Part shown: piece by piece, positions 5,331-5,898 of the stretch
How positions within the stretch are numbered: position 1 is the first letter of the stretch
Layout: every line of letters starts with the position of its first letter
Assembly (NCBI GenBank): GCA_030836365.1
Contig: JAURQB010000085.1
Coordinates: forward strand, 1 to 5,898
Direction of reading: 5' to 3'
Length of the DNA stretch: 5,898 nt
Source: Bdellovibrionota bacterium
GTDB taxonomy: Bacteria; Bdellovibrionota; Bacteriovoracia; Bacteriovoracales; Bacteriovoracaceae
Made by a program: the position numbers and the translations under genes
The notes under the pieces: generated by a model
Databases searched by the model: none
Told to the model about the DNA's origin: nothing
Seen by the model: only the letters and a program-made list of their open reading frames with translations

Positions 5331-5898
5331 CTAATAACCAGTTACACCAAGTTCTAAATCGTATTCCATCCCATACTTCGTGGCCAAACGATAAGGCACA
5401 CTAAAGCGCTGTGAAACATGCGGGTTATTACGGTTATATACATCTCTTTCATTTTGTTTTTCTTCTCGCCACTCAAGCCTGAAGACATAATTTTGCTCCA
5501 GCTCATCTCCATCACCATTTACTTTTATAAAATTATTAAAGCGCTCGGTATAAGCTTTGTCGGCGATACTGACGAGAGGTGGAAAATAATTGACATGGTA
5601 ATCCTCTTTATCGCCAAGAGCATTTCGACTTTGCGTAGTTAAGAGAACATGTAAAACACGCTGGATATCACTCGGGCGGGACATATCAAGCCCTGTCTTC
5701 GCTTTAAAATCGATTACTTCTGGTATTTCATCTTCAACACTTCCAACAACATAAGCTTTGGGCTGCGAAAAGACAGTCAGTTTTTCTTTTCGTACATCCG
5801 AGAAGGATGAAGTGTTTAAGTAACTCGAAACATCTTCATACACTTCTGAAGGTTCCTCTAATGAAGAACTAAATTCATACGACACTGGGACCCAATCA
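5331..5898 (-). CDS. Unrecognised protein, C-terminal part (5' end outside window)
   Basis: I do not recognise this protein. The frame is open to the right edge, giving 188 visible residues. A GTG at 5885 could start it, but no convincing ribosome site precedes it and the frame continues upstream (DWVPVSYEF), so the gene most likely begins beyond the window. The visible part contains no cysteine. It opens with an acidic, serine-rich stretch (SSSLEEPSEVYEDVSS). The last 55 or so residues alternate polar and aromatic positions (YVFRLEWREE, RFSVPYRLATKYG, MEYDLELGVTGY) and look beta-rich, ending in Tyr. NGDGDE in the second half could be a small acidic loop. The lack of Cys and the beta-type end would suit an exported or envelope protein, but this is weak inference. 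It is followed by ten T and then the NADAR promoter, so the two genes are probably separate units. Confidence 0.6.
   Translation of the reverse strand, partial: DWVPVSYEFSSSLEEPSEVYEDVSSYLNTSSFSDVRKEKLTVFSQPKAYVVGSVEDEIPEVIDFKAKTGLDMSRPSDIQRVLHVLLTTQSRNALGDKEDYHVNYFPPLVSIADKAYTERFNNFIKVNGDGDELEQNYVFRLEWREEKQNERDVYNRNNPHVSQRFSVPYRLATKYGMEYDLELGVTGY

Noticed and set aside
5418..5642. 74-residue hydrophobic + strand frame
   Set aside because: Antisense to the right-edge gene. Its hydrophobic look arises from the complement of charged Lys/Glu codons.
1..5898. A complete undescribed defence or mobile system
   Set aside because: The kinase, PP2C, PLD, Nudix and NADAR families each occur in defence contexts. 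Here they lie on opposite strands in separate units, two with export signals, without a nuclease-sensor pair, recombinase or repeat boundary.

Overview
This is an AT-rich bacterial window, densely packed with genes, several of them with GTG or TTG codons as possible starts. The gene types (protein kinase plus PP2C phosphatase, exported phospholipase D, tandem-CBS protein, PAP2, Nudix and an exported NADAR protein) and the clear Shine-Dalgarno sites point to a Gram-negative bacterium. A deltaproteobacterial or Bdellovibrionota-like host is my guess from gene style only, held with low confidence. No RNA gene, insertion sequence, CRISPR array or prophage was seen.

Left part, + strand (1-1261): the C-terminal half of a protein kinase enters from the left edge. 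It overlaps, by ATGA, a complete PP2C-type serine/threonine phosphatase. The two form a translationally coupled phosphorylation/dephosphorylation pair. The phosphatase gene runs into the 3' end of the next gene, which is convergent, so 38 bp code on both strands.

Middle part, - strand (4573 down to 1224): three closely spaced genes read CBS-pair protein, then a PAP2 membrane phosphatase/phosphotransferase, then a CoA-pyrophosphatase-like Nudix hydrolase. They are separated by 13 bp and an 8-bp overlap and are very probably one operon. About 100 bp further on comes a phospholipase D/cardiolipin-synthase-like protein with a signal peptide. It may have its own promoter region, which contains two small inverted repeats. 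PAP2 and PLD both suggest phospholipid chemistry at the envelope, and the Nudix enzyme may act on CoA.

Right part, - strand (5898 down to 4582): the C-terminal part of an unrecognised protein leaves the right edge. Next comes a good promoter, then a gene for a NADAR/YbiA-fold protein with a clear cleavable signal peptide, which is unexpected for this normally cytoplasmic family. Its stop codon sits inside a long hairpin that looks like its terminator. Immediately downstream, the start of the CBS gene lies in a second hairpin whose stem covers the ribosome binding site.

The points most worth following are the exported NADAR protein, the hairpin over the CBS-gene ribosome binding site, and the kinase whose activation segment is almost absent next to its phosphatase. 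No complete new multi-gene defence or similar system can be demonstrated from this sequence.
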